Positions 46,236 through 55,850 are shown, counted from the first letter of the stretch. The stretch is 64,000 nt of DNA from Undaria pinnatifida (GCA_012845835.1 JABAKD010000024.1:7343103-7407102); one strand, 5' to 3'. Made by a program: numbers and translations. The notes: generated by a model from the letters alone, not told the origin.

Positions 46236-46986
46236 ACCTCATTTCTCACGAGCCGGGTCGGATCGGGTCAGGGTGACCCGTCCCGACCCGTAACTTTTGA
46301 CATCTTCCTGACCCCACCCGAGCCACCCCGTGAGGTTTCGAGCACCTCTTGACCCGACCCGCGACTCGACCCGCAAGATTTTGAAAAACCTCCTGACCTG
46401 ACCCGCGGGTCGGGTCGTGAACCGTGAAAGTTCCTCGTTGTTCCTGGGCTGAGGGTGGTTGCTTGATAAACTGCTCTAATATACCTCGCTCGATGGGATG
46501 AGAAAACTCATGGCCTATAGGCATGAAAAATATTCAGATTGCAAAAACAGGAATGATATTCCGACGATTTTGGGTCAAGTTGGGAAAAAAAATGCCAACA
46601 AGAGGAATACTTTAATGCTTCTATCGTAGCTCGCGTCAGACGTGCAGTGAGAAGCTGGTGTCGCTGCCGTCGCTGTTAAAAGGCAATGCTTGAGAGTTTT
46701 CGCTTGTTTTTGAATTATTTTCATGTTCTTTTGTGACTTTTTTTGTCTCTCGTCATCATGCATGTATTATGCCTCGCTTAACCTCTTTTCGGAGTTCGGA
46801 GAGGACAACACGTCGAGAAACAAAAAAAACAAGTCGGATTCTCAGCATCGGCTGCAGCAAGTTGTCTAGGCCACGCTACGTACGGTAGTCTCTTGGCTTG
46901 AGGACCTCACACAAAAAAAAAAAAAAAAAACTTCGAGTAAATCAAAAATGCAATCCGAACAGAAATCCCCTGGCCTAGGCATGCAA

Positions 46987-47017
<31 letters not shown>

Positions 47018-47379
47018 TGCAAAAACAAGAACGGCATTCCGACGATTTTTGGGGGTTAGCCCTTTTGGGGGTAGGGCTTCGGAGGGAAAAATGGACGGAA
47101 AATAAAGCTGACGATTGCAGCGTATCCTGTCGCACGAAGCGGAGCGACCCGGCCTGCTATTAATAGATGAGCTGACGACGACGTTTACTGTCCAACTCCG
47201 GTGCCAGCGAGTGCTTGTGAGACGCGCGCATAGCTTACCCTGCTTGCCCTGCGCACCGTGTGCGTCATGACGGCACCATGATAAGGATACGCTAATGCTT
47301 TTTTTTTCGTCGCTGTACCATAATCAAGGCACGAGAGGGTTAAGGAGGACCCATAAGTCGAAAAAAAAAAAAAAAAGTT

Positions 47380-47650
47380 GACGCTAGGGGTGCAGCAGAA
47401 AATTATGAGCTCTTCTAACACGAGCGAGCTCAATATATCACCCGAAGCATGAATTTGAAGGTAGACGTTCGCCCAACCCGAGAAATGTTTTCTGTGCGCT
47501 AGTCCCAAAAACAAACACCTGGTGCTTCGACGTATTCTCGTAGAAAAAAATGATCATACTAATCGATAGTTTAAACACTTGAGGAACTAAACCGGACCGG
47601 TATACCTTTTTTTGGCGGTACAAGCGCAACCCCTGCCGTGGGATGACTCA
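47380..47650. mobile_element. Family C miniature element
   Basis: From 'acgctaggggtgcagcag' to 'cccctgccgtgggatgactc', with 'gagctcaatatatcacccga' and 'cccaacccgagaaatg' inside. The left inverted repeat is partly decayed. Confidence 0.7.
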
Positions 47651-48213
47651 TCATCTGTCATGGCACACGCAGGGGCGGTGTTCAAAGTGGAAGGTACTGA
47701 GGTGCACGACGCGCGGTTGCAGCAGTAGCTCAGGAGAATCCGTGCACGATAGAGGTATATACCTTTTTTTGGCTGAATATATATAGAATTATTTACCGTT
47801 TTTTGGCTGAAACGCTTTGTGAACGGCGGGGGCTCCTCCCTTAGCCCTTTTAGCACCGCAGTCGACGCGTGCTACGTACAATAGAGGCATTAAGGTATTT
47901 TTTGGCTGAAACGCTTTGTGGACGGCGGGGGCTCCTCCCTTAGCCCTTTTAGCACCGCATTCGACGCGTGCTACGTACGATAGAGGCATTAAGGTACACC
48001 GTATTTTGGCTTTTTTGTTTCCTGAACGATGGGGCGCCTTAAACCAAAAATCATCGGGACGTCATTCTCGTTTTGCGACATGATTTTCAATTTTTTTATG
48101 GCTAGGTCATGGGACGGTTTTGGTCATCACAAAAGGCACTTTCAATTTTCTCCAAATAAGCTTTTACCCCAGAAGTCGTATAGCTCCTCAATAGGTTATG
48201 AGCCTCAGACTGA

Positions 48214-48454
48214 TTCTACGATAGCTCTTACACCCCCCCAAAACCAGTGATTTTCCTTAACGAACGTTTCATGGCTGCTGGACGCGAGAAAGAACCCCAC
48301 GAAAATCATATCTTCATGTGTTTTCCTGTTCGCGAAGGACTCTCGAACGATGGCGTTAGGGCGGCAAGGGACACCATATTTCAGGGCATACGGCAGGGAG
48401 CTGGTTTCAAAACCGGCGATTTCGTTGAATAAAAAGTTGGGGGGGCTACCGTAG
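48214..48454. mobile_element. Family D miniature element, copy 5
   Basis: From 'ttctacgatagctcttacac' to 'gggggggctaccgtag'. A 20-bp sequence, 'ctcaataggttatgagcctc', lies on both sides (about 48187 and 48462). This is longer than a usual target duplication and may reflect local duplication. Confidence 0.75.
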
Positions 48455-48560
48455 ACCGATTTCTCAATAGGTTATGAGCCTCCGAAAAGAAAATGGCGCA
48501 TCTGTACCGTAGCATGTTGTTAGGAGAGCTATGAGGCGGAAGAATTTTTGCCGATAGATG

Positions 48561-48960
48561 ACTAATCGGTAGGTGCCGTTAGCCGACTAACCGACTTTTG
48601 GTCGATGACTCGGCTGGCGAAGCCAGCTGACGGCTAGCCGACTTGCCGACTTAAGTCAGGTGAGCAAAGCGAGCCCAATCAGCTCCCACCGGCCGGAGAG
48701 GGAGGGCGGCTGCCGAAAAAGGAAAAAAAAAAGTATCCCACATCAAACAATCCTTCTTACGGCAAGTATGAAAACCGGATAAGTCGGATAGTGGGCACCT
48801 TGGGGGAACGACTAAGTACTAGTCCGACTAATAACTGGTTGGTGGTGACTTAACCCGTTCAGAACCCCAAAACCCCTCCCAATACCAATTCCAAGTAATT
48901 TGTCGAAAAAAGCGGGGTTTCAGTTGTAGAGGCGTTAAGACGTGCCGACTCACAGCTCTG
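48561..48960. repeat. Family E repeat carrying a family B insertion
   Basis: Matches 25960-26235 but is split at 'ggtggtgacttaa' by an 81-bp family B element (48854-48934), resuming 'ttaagacgtgccgactcaca'. Comparison with the uninterrupted copy shows where the insertion happened. Confidence 0.78.
48854..48934 (+). mobile_element. TTAA-flanked miniature element (family B), nested in family E
   Basis: 81 bp between TTAA at 48850-48853 and TTAA at 48935-48938, starting 'cccgttcagaacccc' and ending 'cagttgtagaggcg'. The nested position proves it was inserted as a unit. Confidence 0.82.
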
Positions 48961-49104
48961 AACTGTTTTTAAAATCAGTTTTTGGGTTAAATGTTTAGAA
49001 CTCCTCAAGCCAAGAACCTTGCGGGGCAAAAAACAATGGTTGCTGCACCGCTACCATAGCGTGATAAACGAAGAGAAGCAATCATGAAATATCACGCAGC
49101 AATC

Positions 49105-49215
49105 ATGCGCCCCTCTTCCTACCCTCCCCCGCCCCGCCCTATCCTGGTCATTTCGCGTTGCGTGGATTTTTTCATCGAGAATGGCCAGTTCACGAAGGCT
49201 GTCATTTTGCATCAC
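49105..49215 (+). pseudogene. Decayed copy of exon 15 with upstream tract
   Basis: Reads RCVDFFIENGQFTKAV, then a deletion breaks the frame, against RCVEFFIENGQFEKTV in the real exon. The C-rich tract 'ctcccccgcc' upstream is also copied. The acceptor is lost ('tcctggtcat' against 'gtccaggttc'). This is the best-preserved exon copy in the window at the protein level. Confidence 0.9.
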
Positions 49216-49368
49216 CAATCAGCAATACCTATCCTAGGATACAATTAATTCAGTACAAACCCAAATGGCAATAAAGTATAACCCAAGTAACATACTGCAT
49301 TGAGCTGTTTTTGCACAACGGATATCCTGACCCCCCCCCTCCCCCGCCCTCCCGTTAATTTTGTCCAG

Positions 49369-49485
49369 GTTCTTTCGCGTTGCGTGGAGTTCTTCATCGA
49401 GAACGGTCAGTTCGAGAAGACTGTCAGCCTTTGCATCAGCAACCGGCAGTATTTGCAGGCCATCGAGCTGTGCGCCTCGCACAAG
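49369..49485 (+). CDS. IFT140: IFT140 exon 15
   Basis: Thirty-nine codons, residues 639-677: VLSRCVEFFIENGQFEKTVS then LCISNRQYLQAIELCASHK. It matches human [20 protein letters not shown] and AARKYQEALQLCLGQN. The acceptor 'ttttgtccag' is preceded by a C-rich tract, the donor is AAG|gtaacg, phase 0. Confidence 0.96.
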
Positions 49486-50919
49486 GTAACGCGGCCAAAT
49501 TTCGCATTCAATCTTCTCTTTAACAGGAAAAAAAAAAAAAAAAACAGCCTACCGAAATAAGGTAATGCCAGCTAAACACCCCGTTCGGAGTAAACGCCCC
49601 GGGGCGTTATTTTCAGCGAAAACGAGCATAATCCAGAGTAAACGCCCCGTGGGGCTATTTTCAGCGAAGACGAGCATAATCCGGAGTAAAAGACCCCTAT
49701 TTAGATGAAGCGAAAAAAAACCCGGCAACATAGTAAATGCCCCGGGTTGTCTTTTTTAACACCTGCGCAACAATCGAAACGCCTCGGGGGGGGCGTTCAC
49801 TTGCATTGTGACGGCGGCCTCGTTATTACTTCACCCCACCCAAAAACTGATTTAAAAAAGAAATGAAAATACAAACAAAAAAATCCATGGCCTAGGTATA
49901 CAAAAAAAAAATCATGTTGCTTGAAAAAAAACATTTTATTAACAAGTTAAGGATCCCCGAGCTTCAGAAAAAAACTGCCAAAAAGGGGTATATATAAGTA
50001 CAAGTACCTCTGTCGTAGTTAAAAAAAAAAGATACAACGCGATCAACAAACAAACCCATGGCCTAGGTATGCCAAGAAAAAAAGCCCTGTTCCTGAAATT
50101 AGAATGAAATTCCGACGATTTTGGGTCATTAAAAAAAAAAATGCGAAAAAAAGGGGAAACCTACCTCTATCGTGGCACTCGTCCAAACCCACCCCAAACC
50201 CAAGCCATGTACACGCAACGAAAAACCGCTCCCTCAAACATTGTCAAATGGTGTCCATATCGGAAGGAAAGAAAGGCCGAAAAGCCGTCCCACAGGAGCA
50301 GTGCTCCGTCTCGAAAGGGATGCGTGGTTAATGGTCGAATGACTAAGACAAGCAAGAAATGAGTACCCCCCCCTTAACATGCCCCCCCTTAACATACCCC
50401 TCCCCCACCGCTCCTAAAGGATAGTACAGCAAAATGCCGAAAACTGTCCGCATCGATATATCGTGCCCTGTGAAGCGAGGAATCATCGGCGGCGGTACGT
50501 GCTGTGAGCGAAAAAAAAAACAGCTTTATTTTTGGGGGAAGTGATCGGAAATGGCTCATGTCTGCCGACCGCACTGCCCTTGGGGTTTCTACGCGATGAA
50601 GGGTTTTTCTGGCTTTGTCGCCCACAAGAGTCGGCCTGAAAATCAAACAAAATAAAATAGCCTCTCCCGGCAAGTAACCCGGCGAGTAACACCGAACCTT
50701 TTAGCACCGTAGTACCGGCATGGGAACAAAACACGTGGAGTTAGACTAGGATATTGTTAGAGTTGCAAGATGGGTTAATTCTATATATGCCGGAAGCTGA
50801 CACACACGCACGTACTCAGTCTTTCGCGGCCGCACCGGCGTCCTTATATCCACCAACCCCGTCCCATTAAACCCACCCACCCCTCCACCAAACAACAACC
50901 ACAACAACAACAACAACAG
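49486..50919 (+). other. Intron 15
   Basis: Phase-0 intron of 1434 bp. It contains two to three tandem units with 'gagtaaacgccccg' and 'ttttcagcgaaaacgagcat' (49575-49700), two decayed family A relatives (about 49830-50020, 50030-50180) and a family F copy (50297-50372). The acceptor is reached through (CAA)n with no pyrimidine tract (50890-50919). Confidence 0.72.
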
Positions 50920-51144
50920 GTGCCCATATCGGATGAAATGGCCGAGAAGCTTTCTCCTCCTAAAGATAGCGCCAGCGCAGGCGAAGGAGGTGACGGAGGG
51001 GGGCTCGGGTTGGCTAGCGGGGGGGGCGGCGGTGAAAGCAAGTTTGCCATGGGAGACGACAGGCGGGAGGAGATACTTCGGGAGCTCGCTAAGGCGTGCA
51101 AGCGGCAGGGGAACTTCCACCTCGCCTGCAAGAAGTACACACAG
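50920..51144 (+). CDS. IFT140: IFT140 exon 16
   Basis: Seventy-five codons, residues 678-752. It opens VPISDEMAEKLSPPKDS (human MSITEEMAEKMTVAKDS), carries a Gly-rich insert (GEGGDGGGLG then SGGGGGES) longer than in human, and ends DRREEILRELAKACKRQGNF then HLACKKYTQ (human [20 protein letters not shown] and LATKKYTQ). The acceptor is '(caa)ncag', the donor CAG|gtgatt. A G-run at about 51009-51019 in the coding sequence is a likely polymorphic site. Phase 0. Confidence 0.96.
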
Positions 51145-51518
51145 GTGATTTTTTTTAACCTAATATTTTTAAGACGCTTCGCGAATGCTTGTATTTCGAA
51201 GATGAGTTTCGACGAAACCTTTGTTTTCACAAGCTGCAGTCAGTGTATGTTATTTTTTTTTGTATAATATTCATATGCAAACCAACGAGCATAAAAAGCT
51301 AAAAAAGTGGGCAAGCTGAACCCTATGCGCGACAAACAATGAAGGCATGTACCCGCGGGGGGGGGGGGAGAAAAGGACGAGACACCTGTGACCATGACCA
51401 TGACCTTGTCTAGAAGGTTGTTGAGGGTGAAATCTCTTACCAGTTGAGCTGAAGAGCAAGTGATCATTAATATATACTGGTATATATATACTTATACAGG
51501 GTTCCCCTTCGGGATGGG

Positions 51519-51590
51519 TGGACTTGACGCCCCGGGGGCGTCTTGAGTATAGCATGGTGACGCCCCGGGGGCGTCTTGAGTATAGCATGG
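51519..51590. repeat. Tandem pair of 34-bp units
   Basis: 'gacgccccgggggcgtcttg' plus 'agtatagcatggt' occurs twice without differences. The unit contains the palindrome 'gacgccccgggggcgtc'. Confidence 0.92.
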
Positions 51591-51594
51591 TGTA

Positions 51595-51810
51595 CACAGG
51601 CGTTCCAAGGATACGTATGAGCTACTGCTATTGCTATTTCTGTATGCTTCGTATTGCCTGGCATGAGGTCCGACAATATGGGTGTTTGATTGTTGCATTG
51701 CACGTACAAAATTTTGTTGTCGTGGGTCGGTCTCCTGCTGTGCACCAACCACACACACGTACGCCGGGACTGCTGGCACAAGGGCAAGAGCTTGAATCAC
51801 GGCTGGCGTT
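51595..51810. repeat. Family O dispersed repeat, copy 2
   Basis: Partner of 13785-14040 in the same orientation, with 'caccaaccacacacacgtac' and 'ctggcacaagggcaagagc'. Confidence 0.6.
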
Positions 51811-51937
51811 GCATGTGTTCAAGGTATTTATCCTTCCGACTCGAGCGAAGCATAGAGGTAAAGATAGAGGGGTGCTAGTCAATCAATTCACTAATTCGTT
51901 GACGATTTGCTAAGCATGCCAAGGCAAAAGCTAGGAG

Positions 51938-52026
51938 GGTGGAGATACGAGGGTACTTGCGAAGGCGTGCGAGCGTCAGGGTTAGCTTTCCATCTTGCGA
52001 GCAAGAAGCACACAGACGCGCAGGTG
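51938..52026 (+). pseudogene. Decayed copy of exon 16 3' part with donor
   Basis: 'gcgaaggcgtgcgagcgtca' then 'gggttagctttccatcttgc', 'gagcaagaagcacacag' parallels 'gctaaggcgtgcaagcggca', 'ggggaacttccacctcgcct', 'gcaagaagtacacacag'. A GT donor-like 'cgcaggtgca' remains, but an in-frame TAG interrupts it. Confidence 0.85.
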
Positions 52027-52847
52027 CAAAACTTGGGGCGATCATTTTACTACTTGCTGCGTAGTCTCTGTCCACCCCCAGCTCGTACGAAGGATTGCAT
52101 ACCCTGGTATCACGTATCCCAATATGCAAAAAAGGTATTGGTAATGATTTACTACTGCACGTGTTTGATATGGTGCTGTTAACACCGATATTTTATGAAT
52201 CATAACAACTTACTATTAATATCAATACCTTGGGTTGAAGTTCGTGTTGCTGATACCATCACTGTTGGTAACCATTTGTTTGTGATGCCCACACTGGCAA
52301 CATTCATGGGAGTCATGTATACATATTCAAAGGAAAACAAATTTGTTAAAACGAGCGGCCTGTGTATCACGCAGCTTGAAAATATGAGTATCGACCCTTA
52401 AATGTATCGAATTTACAGCTGACGTATTTGAAATAGTTCGATCTAGGTCATACAGATATGTCGGTATGAGATGTTGTGCAGGATCTGTATACATGGAGTA
52501 CAATCCAGGAAACCTGTGCTAGATGATGCAGATCGTACGGCTCCCACCCGGCAACATGAGCTAGATCATACAGATCTTCCCAGAAAGATCTAGATCATCA
52601 AGCAGGGATAGATCATCTGTCCGAGGTGCATTTGTTTTTCAACTATACAAAGGTCCGATAAGACAAGTAATAGCTGTTTGCTCTTAGGGGGTTAGACTTT
52701 TTTTTTTTAAGGTGTTCGGGGCTCTCCCTCCCTCCCTCCCTCCCTCCCTCCCTCCCTCCCTCTCCCCCCCCCCCCCCCCCCCGCCTCCCCCCCCCCCTCC
52801 ACCTCTCTTCCCCCCCCCCCCCCTCCACCCCTCCCTCCCTAAAAAAG

Positions 52848-52997
52848 GCGGGAGACAGATTGAAAGCTTTGAAATGTTTACTAAAGAGCGGCGACACAAA
52901 GAGCATCGTCTACTACGCTGGGGTCAGCCGAAGTCGCGACATCTACATCCTGGCAGCCAACTATCTACAAAACTTGGACTGGCACGACGACCCACAG
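52848..52997 (+). CDS. IFT140: IFT140 exon 17 (GC splice donor)
   Basis: Fifty codons, residues 753-802: [20 protein letters not shown] then [20 protein letters not shown] and [10 protein letters not shown]. It matches human [39 protein letters not shown] and QSLDW. The acceptor is the AG in 'ctaaaaaag' after a 120-nt pyrimidine tract. The donor is CAG|gcaagc, the third GC donor; joining to exon 18 VMKSIIAFYTK is phase 0 (human [12 protein letters not shown]). Confidence 0.95.
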
Positions 52998-53346
52998 GCA
53001 AGCCCTGCCCGCTAAATGCACGCGGAAAAGCGAACGAACCCTTGTTGAGGCTTCACAAGGAGGACTTAACCAAAAAGAGAGGTGATTGCAGCGTTGGCCA
53101 CATGAAGGGATATGTATGCCCCGAGCATAAGGGAAGGCGAAAACCAACACGCAAGCGGCATCATGATACGTGTAGTGTTCATTGCATGCTCTTCCCGGAA
53201 AGTTGGGACAACAGGCTTCGGTCGCACGACTTCGGCTAACCTTGGCATGACATCACCGTGCTTCTCGTTGTTTCGGTATTTTCAATAGCTCTGGCCCCCA
53301 GCGGGGCCAAGGAGTGCGCTGTACGGCACGCTTCAGAGAAACAAAC

Positions 53347-53629
53347 GAGACATCCCACAGTGGGGGTGCGGCAGATTCTAAGAAATTTCTTAGCTCCTAC
53401 CCCGATGAGCTCAATATATCACTCACCCCGAAACGTGATTTCGACAGGCCTTCGCTCACGCAGCCCGACCAGAACTTCTATTCGGTAGTCCTAAAAACAA
53501 GTGTGCCGGTAAAATTATCAAGTTCTACCCGACAATTTCACACTTGCGGATTTCAACCGCACTATAGAGGTCAGAAACGTTAGTTAACCCGAAAAGGGCA
53601 ATCCCTACCGCACTATAGAGGAATGACTC
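53347..53629. mobile_element. Family C miniature element
   Basis: From 'gacatcccacagtgggggtg' to 'ccctaccgcactatagagga'. The right end has been altered by a short duplication of 'accgcactatagagg'. The interior 'cgcagcccgaccagaacttc' is typical of the family. Confidence 0.68.
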
Positions 53630-53871
53630 AAATGCTAGCTTGGCACCTTGTAAGGCAAGCCTTAAGTTCGTACGTCGTGCCTCATAGGCCTTACTTTAAT
53701 AACGCAAACCATTGGACTGGCCGCCAAGGCATGCCGAAAGCGGACTAAGGCATGCGCAATATGTACGGCACGCCTCAGGCAAAACAAAACTGTTAGTATA
53801 TCATGGCAAGACTCAAGAGCGTTTCATGCTCTGAATTATGTCGTCATACCTCAAATCCCTTCTTTCGCATA

Positions 53872-53925
53872 TAGCAAAAATTGCACTGGCACGGCTGCCC
53901 GCAGGTAAGCCCTGGCAACTGAGGC
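53872..53925 (+). pseudogene. Decayed copy of the exon 17 end with a GT donor
   Basis: 'caaaaattgcactggcacgg' then 'ctgcccgcaggtaagccctg' parallels 'caaaacttggactggcacga' then 'cgacccacaggcaagccctg' at the real exon/intron boundary. The copy has gtaagc where the functional exon has gcaagc. Confidence 0.85.
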
Positions 53926-53927
53926 AC

Positions 53928-54256
53928 GACGCGTGCCATGATAGAGGTGCACCACGCTTTTTTTTCTGATGTTCCTCACTTTCGCAGCTTAAGACATGTC
54001 CTTCTTAACCCAAAAACTGAGTTAGAGAAAAACAAACCTGCTGTATCGAGGATGAAGAATCCCATGGCCTAGAGAGGTATGCTATGAGAATCATGCAAAA
54101 AAAACGAAGATTATATCCGACGATTTTGGGTTAACCCCTTTAGAGCCCAAAAATCCCTCCCTATACAAACATCAAGTAAATTTGTCCCCAAAAAGGGTTT
54201 TCAGTAGTGAAGGCGTTAAGGAATCCCGTCATTCAGAAACCATTTCACACAAAAAG
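53928..54256. mobile_element. Family A miniature element with nested family B
   Basis: Left end 'cacgacgcgtgccatgatag'. The interior 'gattttgggttaa' is interrupted at 54131 by an 81-bp family B unit and resumes 'ttaaggaatcccgtcattca' as in uninterrupted copies. The right end runs into the next family A element. Confidence 0.78.
54135..54215 (+). mobile_element. TTAA-flanked miniature element (family B), nested in family A
   Basis: 81 bp, starting 'cccctttagagcccaaaaat' and ending 'cagtagtgaaggcg', with TTAA at 54131-54134 and 54216-54219. Uninterrupted family A copies read 'gggttaaggagcc' across the site, so one TTAA became two on insertion. Confidence 0.88.
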
Positions 54257-54315
54257 TGCTACGATAGAGGTGCACCACGTTTTTTTCTGATGTTCCTCAC
54301 TTTCGCAGCTCAAGA

Positions 54316-54532
54316 TGTCAAGATATTTGTAGTGCAAGAACGACTCAATAGGATATTTGGGTTTTGTACTACATGGAAAGGCGGTTTACGAGGATACGAA
54401 ACCGTCAGTAAAGGCAGCTGCGACGCCTGTGCTGTGAGAGAGTAATTCACTCTATTTTTGCTCTACCCCAACCTCTGATCAGCGCTAGCTACTGCATGAT
54501 CTACTGCTGCAGCGCTGCCAAGTTTCCCGACA
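54316..54532 (+). repeat. LTR of the palindromic element, direct orientation
   Basis: Starts TGTCAAGATATTTGTAGTGC and ends AGTTTCCCGACA, so the outer ends are short inverted repeats (TGTC.../...GACA). It is followed directly by the primer-binding-site-like 'ggttatgagcctc'. Confidence 0.75.
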
Positions 54533-55071
54533 GGTTATGAGCCTCGTGGTAGTGTGGATTCAGAGCCAAACATGTCCTCCCCCTTCCGGAAAGGGTATTC
54601 TCCGTTTAACGGGGATCTCGACCAGTACCATGGTTGGATGACATTACATTACAACGATCGTTGATGTACGAGGACGGCCTTGGCAAAGTTATGTCAGGCC
54701 TAGAGACCGCCCCAGCAGCACCAGAGGAGGATGCCACTCAGGTGCAGAAGGCGCAATATGCAAAGGAGAGCCGCCGCTATGACGAAAAGAACGGTAACTT
54801 TTACTTTTACCTTTCTTTTCGTCATAGCGGCGGCTCTCCTTTGCATATTGCGCCTTCTGCACCTGAGTGGCATCCTCCTCTGGTGCTGCTGGGGCGGTCT
54901 CTAGGCCTGACATAACTTTGCCAAGGCCGTCCTCGTACATCAACGATCGTTGTAATGTAATGTCATCCAACCATGGTACTGGTTGGGATCCCCGTTAAAC
55001 GGAGAATACCCTTTCCGGAAGGGGGAGGACATGTTTGGCTCTGAATCCACACTACCACGAGGCTCATAACC

Positions 55072-55295
55072 TGTCGGGAAACTTGGCAGCGCTGCAGCAG
55101 TAGCAGTAGATCATGAAGTAGCTAGCGCTGAGCAGAGGTTGGGGTAGAGCAAAAACAGAGTGAATTAATCTCCCACAGCACAGGCGTCGAAGCTGCCTGT
55201 ACTGACGGGTTCGTATCCTCGTGAACCGCCTTTCCATGCAGTACAAAACCCAAATATCCTATTGAGTCTTTCTTGCACTACAAAATATCCTGACG
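55072..55295 (-). repeat. LTR of the palindromic element, inverted orientation
   Basis: Near-identical to 54316-54532 in reverse. The outermost base is G where a perfect copy would have A ('tgacg'). Confidence 0.75.
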
Positions 55296-55559
55296 TAAGA
55301 CACGTTCTTCTTAACCCAAAAAAAACTGATTTGGAGGAAAACAAAACTGCTACCGGATGAAAAATGCCATGGCCTACGTACACAACGAGAATCATACAGA
55401 AAAAAAGGGCGACTTTTGGGTTAAGGAGCCCCTTCATTAAAAGACAATGCATTTGCCAAAAAAAGGTATACCTCTATCGTAGCACGCGTCACACTCCGAA
55501 GCCGAGGTAAGACATGCGCAGTGCTGAACGCCTCAGGGAAAACCTTGCTAGTACGGTAT

Positions 55560-55850
55560 GATACAATGTAAGACGAGTGTCAACACCGCCTGTTCATGCC
55601 TTCAATCTGTTGCCGTGCTTAAAACATGCTGTTGTTTTTAAGACGAGCCTCAAGTTGCCTTTTCATGCCTTCAATCTGTTGCCGTGCTTAAAAATATGCT
55701 CTTCATTGTAAGACGATCCTCACAGACTGCCTTTTCATGCCTTCAATCTGTTGCCGCGCTTAAAACATGCTGTCGTTTTAAGACGATCATCAAGACTGCT
55801 TTTTCATGCCTTCAATCTGTTTCCGTTCTTAAAAATATGCTGTCGTGCCC
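55560..55850. repeat. Tandem array of about 70-bp units
   Basis: Four to five units with 'gccttttcatgccttcaatc', 'tgttgccgtgcttaaaa' and 'atgctgt...taagacga'. No coding signal. Confidence 0.9.

Larger units (their letters stand above)
44862..49368 (+). other. Intron 14
   Basis: Phase-0 intron of 4507 bp. Contents: inverse family B (45112-45192); GGGTC-type segments (45810-45870, 46245-46430) flanking a full family N copy (45905-46235); (TA)n (46985-47017); family C (47380-47650); two direct units sharing 'gctgaaacgctttgtg' and 'gctcctcccttagccc' (about 47805-47990); family D copy 5 (48214-48454); family E with nested family B (48561-48960); and a decayed exon 15 copy (49105-49215). Confidence 0.76.
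51145..52847 (+). other. Intron 16
   Basis: Phase-0 intron of 1703 bp. It contains a family I relic (51190-51265), a tandem pair of 34 bp with 'gacgccccgggggcgtcttg' (51519-51590), family O copy 2 (51595-51810), a decayed exon 16 copy (51938-52026), a further family I relic (52360-52440), and a 120-bp (CTCC)n/C-run tract (52720-52840) ending at the exon 17 acceptor. Confidence 0.75.
54316..55295. mobile_element. Palindromic copia-type LTR retroelement fragment
   Basis: Two nearly identical arms (54316-54791 and 54813-55295) lie head to head around a 21-nt spacer. Each arm runs inward from an LTR-like end (TGTCA...CCGACA, about 217-224 bp), then 'ggttatgagcctcgtgg' where a primer-binding site would be, then a leader and a gag start. 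The gag-like reading starts MSSPFRKGYSPFNGDLDQYH and, after a one-base frameshift shared by both arms, continues MDDITLQRSLMYEDGLGKVM. This resembles the gag N-terminus of Ty1/copia retrotransposons. No protease, integrase or reverse transcriptase is present. A 5-bp direct repeat (caaga/taaga) flanks it, as expected for LTR integration. Confidence 0.85.
54257..55491. mobile_element. Family A miniature element interrupted by an LTR palindrome
   Basis: The left end 'gtgctacgatagaggtgcac' is at 54257 and the right end 'ggtatacctctatcgtagca' closes at about 55491. Family A sequence 'actttcgcagctcaaga' stops at 54315 and continues 'taagacacgttcttctta' at 55296, so removing 980 bp restores a normal element of about 255 bp. 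Confidence 0.82.

Noticed and set aside
52712-53239. 175-codon + frame covering the exon 17 region
   Set aside because: It is out of frame with the IFT140 reading (AGDRLKALK...), which has clear homology; the longer frame is a shadow.
54634-54970. Two identical small proteins on opposite strands (MDDITLQRS...)
   Set aside because: They are the two arms of the LTR palindrome and encode a truncated, frameshifted copia gag start, not host genes.
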